The notes under the pieces are model-generated. The model ran no database searches. It was given only the letters and a program-made list of their open reading frames with translations, and had not been told where the DNA came from. From contig OY282609.1 in the NCBI GenBank assembly GCA_958298945.1, positions 11,638,326-11,702,325 on the forward strand: 64,000 nucleotides of DNA, in the 5' to 3' direction. Made by a program: the position numbers and the translations under genes. Shown one piece after another: positions 63,311 through 64,000 of the stretch; position 1 is the stretch's first letter, and each line of letters opens with the position of its first letter. Origin of the DNA: Atherix ibis (taxonomy: Eukaryota; Arthropoda; Insecta; Diptera; Athericidae).

Positions 63311-64000
63311 CTCATTTTTGAAGTTTTCACCCATATTTGTTAACATTGCAATAGATATTAAATGTGGTATAAACCATGCAATACGATTGATTATAAGCAT
63401 TAATATCTTTATAGTAAGATTATTATTAATTTCTAAAATTATGAGGTAAAATTTAAATGCGCCACTTATTACTGAATATAAACAGCAGACAATATTAACA
63501 AGCCATGATAGACTACAGCATGAATTTATTTCATTTTGAATACTTTTGATTTGTTTTAAAAGTTCACATCCATAGTTAAGATTTGATAGTTTTTTATTAT
63601 ACAGTGAATCCTCAATAATATTATTGATTAAATGCAATTCATTTATCATAAATTTTGATAATGATGTGGTTAAAACAATCGAGCATCCAAATACTATGAA
63701 TTTAATATTCATCATTACAATTAAACTAACTCGAAATCCATCCATATTTTTTCCAACGAAATGCAACATCATTCCTATATTGACCATTATAAATATTAAT
63801 AAAAAACCATATTTGTATAGTGTAACATTTGTTTTTAATTTGAAATTAAATTTTTGTAATAAAACAATTTCAATATTCATTATTTGCCGCATAATTTGAA
63901 GTTGATTTTTATGTTTTACTAATGATGAGTAAATTATTATATTTGTTGAAAGAAAATTAATAAAACCATCAATTCTATAATTTGTATCAAGAACTTGAAT
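63311..64000 (-). CDS. Gr39a: Gustatory receptor exon, unit E, cut by the right window edge
   Basis: The frame is open through the window end (230 codons; the first visible residues read RIDGFINFLSTNIIIYSS), so the start lies beyond 64000. It ends MGENFKNE at a phase-0 donor (GTAATT), matching the other units. Four hydrophobic segments are visible, then the exon ends without the seventh helix. A member of the same array, more distant from A and D than they are from each other. Confidence 0.72.

Noticed and set aside
1..64000. CRISPR arrays, bacterial operons or a phage-like system
   Set aside because: Introns, transposons and gene content are those of an insect nuclear genome; no such structure is present.

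Overview
The window is nuclear DNA from a higher fly (Diptera, Brachycera). It is very AT-rich, its genes are split by introns with GT..AG ends, and it is littered with mariner-type transposons. Three conserved loci were recognised by reading exons and splice sites directly: cryptocephal (crc, the fly ATF4), Mondo (the fly MondoA/ChREBP) and a gustatory-receptor array that fits Gr39a. From memory, these three lie next to one another in Drosophila melanogaster (chromosome arm 2L, bands 39C-39D), so the window looks like a conserved syntenic block enlarged by repeats. The species cannot be named from the sequence alone.

Layout. 1-7 kb is a graveyard of mobile elements: a mariner remnant cut by the window edge, a broken PIF/Harbinger element with both its SANT and HARBI1-type genes, a second mariner fossil, and a non-LTR retrotransposon remnant with RT and RNase H. 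7-10.7 kb is AT-rich and holds a 190-bp tandem repeat and a small stray piece of a Gr gene. 10.69-11.30 kb holds a single-exon F-box gene. 12.96-32.5 kb (minus strand) is crc in four coding exons, with a 17.9-kb third intron that contains a mariner fossil, a full-length mariner with an open transposase frame, a piggyBac remnant and a mauritiana-type mariner. 36.74-52.94 kb (plus strand) is Mondo in 14 coding exons, with a 7.7-kb first intron. 54.18-55.07 kb is a deleted mariner with long inverted repeats. 55.3-64 kb (minus strand) is an array of at least six large Gr exons. All end at the same kind of splice donor and none is followed by its own final exon, which is the layout of Gr39a, where alternative first exons share common 3' exons.

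Function. crc is a stress- and amino-acid-responsive bZIP factor. Its mRNA here carries the classic ATF4 arrangement of an upstream ORF overlapping the main start codon out of frame. Mondo is a glucose-sensing bHLH-zipper factor that partners Mlx (bigmax). The Gr exons encode the first six membrane segments of taste or odour receptors.

Points for follow-up: the Gr array whose shared last exons cannot be found where expected, the displaced Gr fragment 46 kb away, the mariner transposase with a shortened D-D spacing, the Harbinger remnant between two intron-bearing direct repeats, and a near-perfect inverted duplication inside the transposon at 62.3 kb.
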